NCBI GenBank assembly: GCA_016271365.2
Contig: JADMNL010000022.1
Location: 224,788,501 to 224,852,500 of the forward strand
Direction: 5' to 3'
DNA from: Neoceratodus forsteri
Lineage: Eukaryota; Chordata; Ceratodontiformes; Ceratodontidae
DNA length: 64,000 nucleotides
Below the pieces are notes generated by a model. That model was not told where the DNA came from and made no database searches. It was given only the letters and a program-made list of their open reading frames with translations. Both the position numbers and the translations under genes were made by a program. Within the stretch, counting starts at the first letter, position 1; each line of letters starts with the position of its first letter. Below, one piece after another: positions 23,011 to 34,910 of this stretch.

Positions 23011-23600
23011 CAGACCTAGATCCCCAGCAGCAGTAGCAGGCTTTGCATGCACTAGCTCATTGGACCTCTGTGCATGCCTGACATCCTATGGAAAAGACCC
23101 CACAGCTGGCCCAAAGATGTCCCCTGGTACAATGGAAAGGACTGAACCCAGAAACCCACAGGCACTGCCTGATGAAAGTTCATTTATATAGGAGGGATCA
23201 AAAAGTGGGTGCTCTCTCCTTGGTTACTGGAGGGGGCAAACTGAGGCTACATGGAAGCAGAGTACCGGGGGAGTATGATAGTAGGCCTAGCTGCAAGTAC
23301 CTGGGAGGACCCAGAGGGACTGGCCTGGCTGTGGTCTAGAAGGGGGCATGACAAACAGAGAATTTAAAAAAAAAGATGAAATATGAATATAGAGCTTTAA
23401 TTGTATTTCATCAAAAGCCTTAAAACACATTAGGCAGACCAATAGTAGGGCTTGCATTTTTATTGAAAACATTGTCATAGAAGCAAAACTGACAATTCAT
23501 GCAAATGTAATTATAATTTTAGTCTCATGGTATACTGATATGTATTTACTCTGTAATTTTTGTGTACCACCAACAATTTCTGAATATTATGGGGAAGTTA
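23011..23600. other. No recognised feature
   Basis: A moderately GC-rich stretch to 23340, then AT-rich DNA. No repeat family or exon was recognised. Confidence 0.5.
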
Positions 23601-23929
23601 TTTGGGATATGTTGGAATTACAGATAACAACTGTTTATGGCAAAATTTCATGAAGCAGGTTTTATAGTTCTAGGAGACTTTAATTATTAAAAATATAATA
23701 AGGCTGTTTACTGTATGTTAATACTGTTGCAGGGACCACTGTTATGGTTTTAAGGGTGGTCTCATATGCATTCTTAGGTTATGAGAACCGTGAACCAAAG
23801 GTGAAGGTCAATGCTTCATCTTGCATCATATAATTGATAATAAAATATGTTAGGCAGCTCCTCCCACTTTATATAGCATTCTTTGATTTTAAAGGTGCTT
23901 TTGATGGTATATCCAGACCTTTATTATAT
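23600..23929 (+). mobile_element. LINE scrap with endonuclease and RT motifs
   Basis: Two phrases in order identify it: FIVLGDFNY near 23658-23687 (endonuclease GDFN box) and YIAFFDFKGAFDGISR near 23869-23917 (RT motif A). The DNA between them is shorter than in any intact LINE and lacks an open frame, so most of the element has been deleted. It differs from the CR1 copies, which have YLDFSKAFD. Confidence 0.5.
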
Positions 23930-24340
23930 CAGTATAGCATAGTGGTTAAGGGCACTGAACTGCAAACCTGGAGACCTTAGTGTACACACTGTGTATAGCT
24001 CTGTTCTGACCCTTCTATGGCATTGACAAAGCACTGAAATGCGGCAATGACTTGCAATCATAGTAAACTTTATACATGTTTCCCTACTTCTGTTTGATAG
24101 TTTGTAACATTTCCAGTTTCCCCAGCTATGCTTAGATGGCTGCACAATTTCTGTTGATGTGGAACCTCTGCAAACAAGCTTGCAGCTCAAAGGTCTACTC
24201 CGAAATAATAAACAAATACAAACATAAATAAATAAACAAATAAAAGAGACCTGGGTTTGAATCCTGTCAGCCCCCACTTACATATTGTGTGACCTTGAGC
24301 AAGTCACCTAACATTCTTGTGCTCCCAGGTCCTACCTGGA
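23930..24340 (+). mobile_element. MIR-like tRNA SINE, split by a LINE end
   Basis: The left half (23930-23977) has the A box TAGCATAGTGG. The right half (24246-24340) has the B box GGGTTTGAATCC followed by the core TGTGTGACCTTGAGCAAG. This core is typical of MIR/CORE-SINEs. Removing the insert gives one continuous tRNA-like head. The GAGACCT duplication at both borders confirms an insertion. Confidence 0.8.
23978..24245 (+). mobile_element. Family B LINE 3' end inserted in SINE
   Basis: The insert ends with GTGGAACCTCTGCAAAC, then GCTCAAAGGTCTACTC, and an AAAT/AAAC tail, like other family B ends. It is flanked by the 7-bp duplication GAGACCT (23971-23977 and 24246-24252). It is 5'-truncated to about 270 bp. 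Confidence 0.75.
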
Positions 24341-24745
24341 AACAAGCTTCAGCTTAGTGTGCCTTTTCTGGTTAAACAATTCCCCCTTTCCTCTTTATTG
24401 TGGACTAAATTACCACAAGTGTCTACAGATAAAAATATCCTTTGGGTCAGTGCATGTGATGCTGATGTATTTACTGCAGGAGTGACCAACAGGTCCTGTC
24501 ATGAACAGCGCAGCATAACTGGTTCAGTATTACTTTCCTGAAGTGAACTACAGGTCTGGTGCAACATGTGTGATAATGCAGCTTGCCACCTTGTCTATTG
24601 CATCATATAAGTACAGTGACTGTCGTGAGATGCAACTGAATTCCTGTTTTTTTTTCCTTTTTGTTGCTTTGGCTGCACTTAATTCTGTATTCATCATGTT
24701 ATTCTGATTACACTTCATTGTAACTGCAAAATGTGACCATGTAAT

Positions 24746-25459
24746 TGTTACACGAGGTCCCTGCACCCTAATTGATACCCTCAGGGGTACACCGTAGACA
24801 GCTAATGTTTAGGCATAGGCTATACTAATACACTGGGCTTAGGGCATCTACCGTATAAGAGTAGATGTCAGGATATGAATACATATTATTGTAACTCACT
24901 TTGCTTGCTAATGCACACACATTATACCATGTATTTTCTGTCTATTTCTTACTTGTCAGATGCCAAGACACCTGTCCTTGAAGTAATTATAATGTGTAAG
25001 GCAACATTGCCATCTTTCGGTGATGGACACCACTTCACCTTGTTATGTAAGACTTTCTATAAGAACATCTTTGTTCTAAAACTGATGACTTTACAGAATT
25101 ATATAATGTTATCTTGGACCGTGGAGCCACCTTTAATTTAGCCAATAGGGCTCATCTCTGTAACTAGAAATGTTTCTATCTTTCAGTAACCATAGTAATT
25201 ATCATAGGTATATAATGTTATGCACAGGCTTTACACCTCGGAGACCCGAGAGATCCCAAGAGACTACAAAGAAATCTCGAGGTGTAGGGAACGCTTAGCA
25301 CTGGCTCCCAGTTCGTATTGGTAAAAACTGCTTAGGGCAACTGTGATTTATCCCTTTCTGTAGTAATAAACTTGTTTATTACTTGAATGCAACTTGTCTG
25401 TGATTATTTGCACCCCCAATATTGCCAAGAACCTGAAAGTGAGGTTCAGACCTCTTACA
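24746..25459 (+). mobile_element. Solo LTR (714 bp)
   Basis: The sequence begins TGTTACACGAGG and ends CCTCTTACA, so it has TG...CA ends with a short imperfect inverted repeat. It is flanked by the 4-bp duplication TAAT (24742-24745 and 25460-25463). An AATAAA signal near 25364 lies in the right third, as expected for the R region. A stem (ACACCTCG/CGAGGTGT) lies near 25240-25300. No internal retroviral or Gypsy genes flank it, so it is a solo LTR left by recombination. A 4-bp duplication fits gamma-like endogenous retroviruses, but the class is uncertain. Confidence 0.72.
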
Positions 25460-25463
25460 TAAT

Positions 25464-26545
25464 GCATTTTTCTATCCCACATCCCTTCCTCAAGGTCAAA
25501 CCTGAACACAAGCTTTGGCTCAGCCTGCCTGCCCTCGTCACCAATTTTCAAATAACGGAATAAATAAATATATTCCTTGTAATTAGTTATTTTTTGTTAT
25601 GTTAAAACATGTATAAAACCTGGGTTGTGCTCTGGCATTTAGTTTGAAGGGGTTCACGGAGGTGGTTGATGGGGAGTATGTAAGTCATATTTAAAGCAGT
25701 TGGAGCTAAATCATCACAAACAATGCACCATATCTGTAGCTGACTTCATAAATGACGCCATGGAAAAACATGTCTGAAAAACTTAATTCTGTGAATGAGT
25801 AAGCTTTATTTTCTTATGCCATCATTTTTAATGCCTCATCATTTCAACATTGCATTTAGGCACATAAGGTTTTTTGTTTGTTTGACGTTATTGTTTTTTT
25901 TGGGTTTTTTTTTTATTTTGTTTTTGCTCCTTGCTTTTCAACCTCCTCTCCTCATCCACCTCCCACTCCCAACCCCATGACCCACCTTCTCCCAAGTTTA
26001 CCTGCTGATTTCTTGGGCCTCCCTGGCTTATCCCCCAAGGCAGGACCCCTAGGGGTGGACCATGCCACCACTGAAGGTCATGTTCGGTCTGTAGTCCTGG
26101 TGCCAAGGTCAGTGGTGTGGGGTCTGTAGAGTGGGAGTGGCATCATTCTGCTAGCTGGAGGGTCTTCCCAGGTTCCTTCCCTGCCCTTGAGATACTGACT
26201 GGTTGTGAGCCATGCGAATGATGCATGCACTGAAGTGTGGTCATGCATCCAGCTCCATCAGCATCCCCCTTTCTTAACTGGACCCCCTGCCTATTTGCTT
26301 CTAGTAGGGTCTCTGCCTGTGATATCTTTGTCCCCCCCCCCTCGCTTGGTATACCACCTGTACACAACCAGGTGGTGGACATGAGGTGGAAGTTTCACCC
26401 CTGAGTTCTCTGGGATGCTAAATCCTTTTCTCCCTAGCTGGCCCCCGAAGACTCCAGCTCTTTCCCAAACTCAGGTCACTAGTGGTGTCACAAGTAGTAT
26501 CACTACTACTCTGCCTCTGCACCAACAGGTCAACTCAGAATGAGC
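25464..26545. other. Unassigned; GC-rich block
   Basis: The part to 25890 is AT-rich. The part at 25920-26540 is GC-rich without CpG enrichment and may be an unrecognised repeat. No open frame has recognisable domains. Confidence 0.4.
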
Positions 26546-26551
26546 TGCTGA

Positions 26552-26880
26552 CTAGTAGTGGGTGGAGTTTTACAATTTTGGCAGAACAGAATTTCAGGGA
26601 ATTTCATAAAATTCCACTGAAATACTACTGGATTTCTTTGGATGCAGAACAGCAGAATTCTACATTAAAATAATGCAGAAATCCATTTTCCATTACATTA
26701 CCACTGCATAACCACATAATTAAATTCCATGGATCTTGATACATTCTGCAGAATTGGTCAGGTAATGAATTTTAAGAGGCACTATGTTGTTCCACAGACT
26801 GTAATTGTATGGATAACAGAATGGTCATTCTGCAATACTTCCACCAGTGGAGTTCTGCATTCTACATAGCACTACTGCTG
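26552..26880. mobile_element. hAT-like MITE
   Basis: A start of TAGTAGTGGGTGGAGTTTTA is followed by several TGCAGAAT/ATTCTGCA phrases and AATTTCATAAAATTCC. The end is GCACTACTGCTGA. The phrases recur in the long inverted arms at 40548-41280 and 47970-48335. The short, AT-rich, non-coding make-up fits a hAT-type non-autonomous element. The transposase family was not tested. Confidence 0.5.
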
Positions 26881-28440
26881 ACACCTCCAGAAAAATGTTT
26901 GGAAATCATAATATTAGGAAATATTCAAATGAAATTATAAGATTCATACATATGGTTCCTCCCAGTCACCATCTCTCAGGGTTACAAACTCAGATTGGCT
27001 GGGCTCTGTTAGCCAAAATATCAGGGCAAAAGTCTGTGCCTTAAACTCTCCCAACAAATCTAACCACCCTAACTACTGTAGGAAACATATCAGGGCTAAA
27101 CCGCATGCCTTAAAATTCTCCTAACAAATCAGAGCATGAGCATGCATGAATACCATTGCGAGTAAATAAAATGCTCCCTAATTGTCTGAGTTTTCTTTTC
27201 ATCCATGTGGAATGGTCAGTGCTGATTTCCTGCCAGATTTATTCAGTGAGCAGCAGATGGTAAATACAGTACTAGTAAAGTCATCACTCTAATACTAACT
27301 CCTATGTTCCTTGAATCCCAATCTCTCAGACACTTGGATGTTGCCAACTTTGTAACTGATATGTGCTCTGTAAACTGGTACTCTCTTCCATCAGACCCCA
27401 ATGTAGGTATATCCCTGCCTTACCTGCCAGCTCCCAATATGGTTGTCAGTGGCAAGCATGTCCATCCTTGCATTTCAGGGCCCATGGCACCATCTTCAGT
27501 GGATTAGCCTGGGCATAGATCTCTCATGAAAAAAAGAGAGGATTTTCAGGAAAACACAGAAGTTCTCTCTCAACCCAATTGTTTCTCCCCATAAACAGTT
27601 GTGAAATAAGTGCATTAAGTTGAGAAAATGTGCTAGTGAAACCTACTTGAAACAAAACCTGTATGACAATACAGATAACCCTGTGAGGTTCTCTAATGTA
27701 ATGATTGCCATAACCTGTTCAGTCCCCCTGCTAGATTGCTCCCCTCCTCTCACAGAGAAACCTCCATCTTTATATATGAACCCAGTGATGTGGCATTCCA
27801 TTTGAACTCCTGCTTACCACTTGCAAATGACTTGGTGGCCAAATTCCACCCCATATTGGGTACACACTATACAATCAAATAATGCCTCCCACAATTTCTG
27901 AGGAGTAAACTATCTCCAAAATTGATTGTATTTGCTGCCAGCTAGGGGAAACTGTATACAGTGTAGGACAGCATCCACCTTCCAGCTGCCTGGGTGTGAC
28001 CTCATGTATATGCCTTCTGCAAGTTTGCCTTAAGATGCCACCAAATAATTCATCATCGTGACTTGTAAAGTAGATTAGGTTGATCTTCCTGAAATGCACA
28101 ATTACTACTATTCCATGGGATATCCTTCCTGTCGAAAAACTGGAAGGATAATCTCATGGGTTATCTGACCACCACATACCCCTCTCTGCCAATGAGAGTA
28201 CGCTAGAAATATTTATTTAATTACAGGTAACAAAGTTTCAGCAGTTTTCGGTTTTAAATGTAGTTATTAAAGTTTCTTCAGGTCTCAATTTCTTCCTATT
28301 CTGTATATTAAGGACCTGTTTCTTTCATTATCCTGCAATGCCATCTTGTAGTCATAGTTTTCCTCCCATTTAAAAGAAATGCATATTGAATATACCTGTA
28401 ATGGTATACATATTTGTTTCTTATTTAATCTGTTTCTGTT
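26881..28440. other. Unassigned, with a 2-copy tandem repeat
   Basis: A unit of about 75 bp containing ATATCAGGGC and GCCTTAAA...CTCC.AACAAATC is repeated at 27011-27070 and 27083-27140. The rest has no recognised gene or repeat. Confidence 0.5.
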
Positions 28441-28459
28441 CGAGAGTTTCTGATTTATT

Positions 28460-29250
28460 ACCTGCCATACATGCCCCACAGCACCCAGCTGAGCACCGGG
28501 GCTTCGGTCCGCCAGTGGGCGGTCGGCAGCACCTTAGCCGACTCAGGGAACCACAAGGCCGGGAAGGACAGTGAGAGAGGACTCGGGAAAGCCGCAGCCA
28601 ATCGGTAAGTGAGTGCTTCTGTAGGCACAGCAGCCGATTGGCTCTCTTGCCCCCATTGACTTACACTGACTGAGCCTGCCATACCGAAATCTGTCTGGGA
28701 CTTGGGATTTTCTTCCCTGTATTCTTGCAAAATCCCCAAAAAAAGAGCTGTCTTCTATTTTGCTGCATCTGTAAAGGGAATCTGTTGATTTAATTGTATT
28801 TTTGCTGGAATTCTAAATCCCTGGTATCCGAAGTGGGCCAGATGCTGAGGTGCCACTTTCCTTCCTTAAACTGTGTAATATACCTAAAAGGTACTGTTTT
28901 CTGCTAATGTAATTGCAAGCGGAAACTGCTGATTTATTGCTCTTTACTGTGATTACAAATCCTTTTTTGCATTTGTAAGGTGGGCCAGACGCTGAGGCAC
29001 CACAGCACCCCACAGCCTTTTGTTGTGCAGATTTAGTCAGTGACGAACAGGAACACTTGTTTCTGCCTCTATTTAATTGTTGCACCTTCCTCTGTCTCTC
29101 TCCAGCCTGCCATCCCTGCCCCACAGCACCCAGCTGAGCACCGGGACTTCGCCCCACCAGTGGGCGGTCGGTGGCACCTTAGCCGACTCAGGGAACCACG
29201 AGGCTGGGAGGGACAGTGAGGGAGGACTCAGGAAAGCCGCAAAAATTTTG
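28460..29250 (+). promoter_or_regulatory. Duplicated 5' units of the family E LINE
   Basis: A GC-rich unit of about 147 bp occurs at 28460-28607 and again at 29104-29250. It contains CACCCAGCTGAGCACCGGG, CAGTGGGCGGTCGG and CCGACTCAGGGAACCAC. A second phrase (GTGGGCCAGAYGCTGAGG) is repeated at 28833 and 28980. Repeated 5' units of this type serve as promoter monomers in some LINEs. CCAAT-like boxes lie near 28600-28640. Confidence 0.6.
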
Positions 29251-29542
29251 CCCACCATCACCTTCCCTCTTTGTGCTAATTTATAGGCATCTTCCAGCCA
29301 AAATCTCTTCCCCACCCTCAGCATTACCCTTAACCAATAAACTGTCACACCGGCTTACTGATCCAACCAATCAGCAACTTCACTACTCCCCCAATAGCCA
29401 ACTAACAATATCTCTCTCACAATGGGGAGTTTACTTCTGATACTTCTTTCACTGACAGCCATGGGGTTCCACAAAGAAGATGTCCCTGTCACACAAACTA
29501 GGGTGATCCATCCGCCCAGTCTCTCTGAACCATCTCCTTTGG

Positions 29543-31138
29543 TTGACGCTCAAACCCTCACATATGCCCTACCAATGCGGCATCGATTACAGTGGTGTGA
29601 CCCCCCAAAAAGAGACACATACCACCACACATGTATTTCAATCAAGGCTCCACTACTGGATATATAGATCCCCCCTAAGCCTAACCACCAAACTGCTACT
29701 TGGTGTCTCGACACAATTCCTTAACCCCACAGGGAGCACCCCAAAAGAATGGCAACAGAAGAAGAGAAGGAGGACCAAAGACAGCCTCCTCTCCCTATCA
29801 CTGGCAGCCCTCACGAAACTCCTGCTCTTTCTATTGCTCTGTATTGGTAATGTAGAAATCAACCCTGGACCCCCTGAATGTATCACCTCTCCATCAGACC
29901 TAACCTCAATTAAAGGCCTCAGTTTTCTGCATATTATTGTATGCAGTCTGTTGAAAAAACTTACACTGATACAAACCTGGGTTGCCCATACCTTGCCAGA
30001 CTTTCTCGTGGTATCTGAGACATGGCTCAAACCCACCACAGCAGACAGAGATGTTAACCTACCCAACTATCAGCTATTCAGAGCGGATAGCCAAACAAAG
30101 GGAGGTGGAGTAGCTATATATGCAAAATCCAGTATACCTGTATCCTGTATTGCTGCAACCTCTATGCCCAAGGAATTTGAATGCCTATCCCTAAAAATGT
30201 CTCTCCCCAATACAGCAGCTTTTCAGCTAGTTGGATGCTACAGACCCCCCTCTGCTGAACACAAGCTCTTTTCCCACCTGGGGAATCTGCTCAAGCCCAG
30301 CATTGAAGAAGTCATTATTCTAGGTGACCTGAATTTCAACTGGCTTACCCAGGCAGCTGCACCTCTGGTATCATTCTGTGATACATATGGGTTCACACAA
30401 CTAATTAATGAGCCAACAAGACTTAATGCAAGGAACAGTAATAACAGCACACTACTTGATATCATGCTAGTGAATAAACCACATCTATTCACACACGCTG
30501 GAGTGCTTCTCTGCAACATAAGTGGTCACTGCCCCATCGCAGGGGTAAGATCCACCAGCAAAACAACAACCCCTGCAAAATTCTTCATGAGGAGATCCAA
30601 GAAAAACATCAATATTGAAGGATATTTGCATGATCTAGCTCACTCTCCACACTGGCAAGAGTTTTATCTTGCCCATTCTGTTGAAAAAGCTCAGCAGGTG
30701 CTAAATAGCATTATAATAAATGCCCTTAACACCCATGCCCCAATCTCTAGTATCCGAATAAAAAACAAATCCTGTTGTTGGTTTTCAGCTGACCTCAAAG
30801 CTGCACTGCTGAGAGAGACAAACTCTGAAAATGGCAAGAAAACCAAGAATGCAAATGACTGGATGATCTTTAGGAAGGCCAGAATAGATGCACCAAGAAA
30901 GTTAGGGATGCAAAGGCTGCCTTCTACTTGGCCGAGCTCGACTCCTCCTATCATAATCCTGCTAGATTTTGGGGTACCATCAAGGGTATGGTGGGGCAGG
31001 ATGCTAGCACCTCCCTTCCAACTCAATTACACAACAGTTATGGCCCTATCACTGGCAAAATGGAAATTCTGGACGCCTTCAATAACCACTTCACAACGGC
31101 TGGCCTTGCCTTTGATACCTCTCCAGCTAACCTGCTGA
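29543..31138 (+). pseudogene. Family E ORF2: 2A-like motif and AP endonuclease
   Basis: A 531-residue frame. Residues 102-110 read GNVEINPGP, a 2A-like motif just upstream of the endonuclease, preceded by a leucine-rich stretch. The endonuclease boxes follow: VSETWLKP, GGGVAIYAKS, CYRPPSAE, ILGDLNFNW and LLDIMLVN. The final SDH box is SGH, so a catalytic Asp is lost. The frame drifts off the ORF near 30900, where the RT continues in another frame. The nuclease would nick target DNA to prime reverse transcription. Confidence 0.8.
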
Positions 31139-32436
31139 GGGAACAATTAAGCTCCCATTACACTGGTGTTCAGAGAGCTGACTCTTCCTTCAGCTTCAAA
31201 TCTATACTGTTGAAGCAAGTAGAGGACCTATTATGGCAGCTGGATACCAAAAAAAGAGCAGGGGAAGACTGTCTGAACCCCTACTTTCTAAAGATTGCGT
31301 CCCATGTACTTGCAGTCCCCCTAACACATCTCTTTAACCTATCTCTAAACTCTGGTTCTATTCCCACACTGTGGAAGGCAGCCCAAGTGGTTCCCCTTCT
31401 AAAATCAGGGTACCCTATGGAACTTAATAATTACAGGCCCATTTCCATTCTACCAGTGCTATCCAAGATGCTGGAGAAATTAGTGAGTAACCAGTTAAGG
31501 GAGTATCTTGACAATGCTAACCTCTTGAATCCAGCTCAGTCTGGATTCAGGGCCAATCATAGCACTATCACTGCACTAGCCAAGGTCACAAATGACTGGC
31601 AAACTGAATTAGATAAAAAGAATAATGTCTGTGCAGTATTTCTGGGTCTGAGCTAAGCATTCGAAACTGTGGACCACGAGCTTCTACTATCATCCCTGCA
31701 CCCTTGGCCTAGATCCACCCTCCTCTAAATGGTTCAGAAGTTATCTCACCGTAGGTCACAGCAGCAGGTAAAAGCTGAAGGTGACCTATCCCCATTAAAC
31801 CACTGTTAAGAGGAGTCCCCAAGGTTCTATCCTGGGTCCCATCCTTTGCCATTTATATAAATAATATTGATTCAACCTCACCAATTCCTCTGTACACCCT
31901 TTGCTGATGACACTGTTTTGTATGTCAGCAACCCTTCACTGCAGCTGCTCATGAAATCTACAAACAGAATTCTCCTTGTTACAATATCAGCTACTTGAGA
32001 AAAAGCTTCGTTAAATGCAAAGAAAACTAAAGCAATGATGTTCACAAATCAAAGCTCCACCAGCACCTCCTCTTAAATCATCCTCCCTCAGCTATGCACT
32101 ATACTTGGAGAAAATCTGAATATGTAGAAAACTTCAAATACTTAGATAGTGGATTTACAACAGACTCGACTTCACTTATCATTTAGAAGAACTGTTAAAA
32201 GCCGCCAAAGGCTTGGCCTTCTCCATAGATTAAAACCCTTCCTAAACAGAGATTCAAAGATGAGGTTAGTCCAGGACATTTTTCTATCAGTTGTTGACTA
32301 TGCAGACTTCCTTTATAGTCACTGCCCCATCTCCTACCTACACAAGTTGAATACCTTATACCATAGAGCAATAAGATTCATTACAGATCTGCCATCTAAT
32401 ACCTATCATTGCTCTCTTTATGCTGCAGTTGGATAG
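30928..32436 (+). pseudogene. Family E ORF2: reverse transcriptase remnant
   Basis: The first RT boxes are intact at 30928-31656 ([31 protein letters not shown]). Motif A is broken: LGLS, then a stop, then AFETVDHELL, where LDLSKAFDTVDH is expected. The polymerase box remains as FADDTVLYV near 31900 in another frame. The thumb frame 32149-32436 has FLSVVDYADFLYS and LYHRAIRFITDLP. At least three frame breaks make it inactive. Confidence 0.8.
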
Positions 32437-33174
32437 GTTTCCCTTCAACTCAGAAGGAACAGAAATGCAGCCCTATGGATTTTCAGAGCGTTATCAAAAA
32501 AACTTCCAAACTATATTCTGGACTGCTTCACCCAGACCATTCCTAGCTCCTATGCCCTAAGAAGCAACAACAACATCCTGCTCAAATTGTCCAAATTCAA
32601 CACCAGGCTAGGGAGGGCAGTAATCAGCTATTCTCTAGCTATAGCATGGAACACCCTAAAAAAATCCCTAAAACTCTCCAATATTATTCCATTTGCATCC
32701 TTTAAACAGCATTGTACAGTCTTCTTCACAGAGAAATGCAGTTGCTACTGCTAGAGTTAGCTTTGTCATCTCACAATCTCCTTCCCAAAAATTAACCATA
32801 TATGGCATAAATCCTTCCAGGCAGACACCCCATCTTATGGCACCCAGTAATACCTCCACCATCCTAGTATTACATTATGCTGTGTGTTTGCCATGGCCCC
32901 TCCACTGGGATATGTATATACTGTATATACTGTAAATATTAGCTTAACTTTCCTGTAACCGATTTTTATCATGTGAACGATACTGTACATCACTGTGTTT
33001 ATAAATGTTTTTCCCCTGTATGTATAACTGTTTTATATAAGTGTATGATGTATCTGTTGTGTATCAACTGTTGAACCTTGACCTTATCAGGTCCATCTTG
33101 TAAATGAGCCTTGCTCAATGATGTTTGCCTGAATAAATAAAGATTTGATGTTGATGATGATGATGATGATATTA

Positions 33175-34905
33175 TTATATTCAGTTTATATAATGTCCTA
33201 GGGATGCATAGCAACTGACATTACTTTAGAATGTGCCCAACTGAATCAAAATATCACAATAAAGTCAGAGCATACAGTGTATGTCCAGGGGCACTTGATT
33301 ACAATTACTTGTTTACACACTCCAGGCTCTAAGGGCAAGATGCTCTCAACACCCCACACCCCACTAGATGCACTAGTGCCACATTTCAGCCAGTCTTCTC
33401 ATATATGGTTTCTAAGGAATGAAACTGTCTTCCAACTCAACTCAGAAAGCCTATGCCACCTGTATCTTCATACACCTGTTACACACCCACACTGTGCATA
33501 GGCATAAGCATTAGCCCAATGTTTCTGCACTGCATATCCTGTTTGAATACAGTGCCTCATACTTAGCACCATCACTGAAGCCTATTTTCCTGTGTGAAAC
33601 ACATAACTGTGTTCAGCTGCTTGATTGCAAATTATGTTGATTCTCCAATATTGAGCATAATGTTACATACTTTGCTTTTTATTATTTTGCTATACTCAAG
33701 TGCTGCCTTATGTATATATTAGATTTATTTTGTATACTGTACGGGTATGCTAATTCATAAATGTAAGATTTGCATTTTTGTATATGTGATACATACACTC
33801 ATTCCCTCTGTTACTCTCACCAGGACACTCTGAATTGAGTCACTTGTGGCTTAGCTTGCCTTCCTGGTCAATGTTAAGTATTTCATTTCACTTTATTACT
33901 AGTGGAATTTCCCTTTGTCTTTGTCTACTTTTGCTGCTTGCCTATGGGAAATCATAACCCTCTGCTATGGCTTCACAATATGTAGCCATGGAAATGATTA
34001 TGATGCCAAACATTGATAGGCAGCAACTGAAGAAGTCCAAGTATTTGCAGCCAAATTTCCACAGTGATAAAGAATAAAATGGAGACAAATTATTGGACTT
34101 ACATTGTATGAAACATATATCAAATTGTGCATGCATTCAAGTGTTTTTTCCTAAGGCATCAGATGCTCCTTATGGTATTTTTACAGTATCTGACAGTGTA
34201 ACATTTGCATTAAAATTGTTTTTAGAATGATTCACAAAACTTTGCATAAAACCTACTAGTGATAATGACAATGCACTTTTTTATTACATGATGTCACTAA
34301 CACACTTGCAGCAGCTGGGTTAACCATCTGTTAATCTGATAAACCATCTCACCCTAGAGGCAATACAGCACTTGGCTGTGCTTTGTGCCACATTGAATCC
34401 CTAGTGAGTGAATATCGTAACAATCTAACCCCTGCTCATGCCTTATTGCTTAAAAATGTAGAGCATGTTTACATAGAATAGGTTGTTCTGGTCACTCCTA
34501 ATATGTGTGTGTAGGGAAGGGGAATACAGGACATACAGCCCCTTCCAAAATTCAGTTTCGACGTTGCTATGTATAATGCCTTCAGAAAATTAAATAAATC
34601 ACCTTTCTTTGGATCAAGGAATGTTTCATAAGGCCTTGCTATAAAGCTTAATGGCAATTATTAAAGGCAGAGTACCTGACCAATCTGTGTGCAGTTCACT
34701 TTTAAAGGAAATCAGAGGTACAATGTTGTTCATTTTATCAAGCTGTACTCCTTTTGGTAAGCAACAAATTATTAACAACTAAGTTTTGTTTACTATGGGA
34801 AATGGAACATTACTATATAAGTATCTAATATCAGATGTGTATGAGAAAACGTTCAGTGTATTGAATTTACAATTTTACAATTGTTTTGCCTGGGATAGCC
34901 ATCAG
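33175..34905. other. No recognised feature
   Basis: AT-rich DNA with no recognised repeat, exon or RNA gene. Confidence 0.5.
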
Positions 34906-34910
34906 ACTTT

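Larger units (their letters stand above)
28456..33170 (+). mobile_element. Family E LINE, near full length (Jockey superfamily)
   Basis: The layout is a 5' region with duplicated GC-rich units (28460-29250), an ORF2 with endonuclease and reverse transcriptase, a 3' UTR and a GAT microsatellite end (33151-33170). The C-terminal phrases LYHRAIRFITDLPSNTYHC and KLPNYILDCF, together with VDYADFLYS, point to the Rex1/L2 side of the CR1-Jockey group. Frameshifts and stops make it inactive. It is one of the longest LINEs in the window. Confidence 0.85.

Noticed and set aside
29653..30066. Minus-strand frame of 137 residues over the family E ORF2
   Set aside because: It is the shadow of the sense-strand endonuclease frame, whose motifs are clear.
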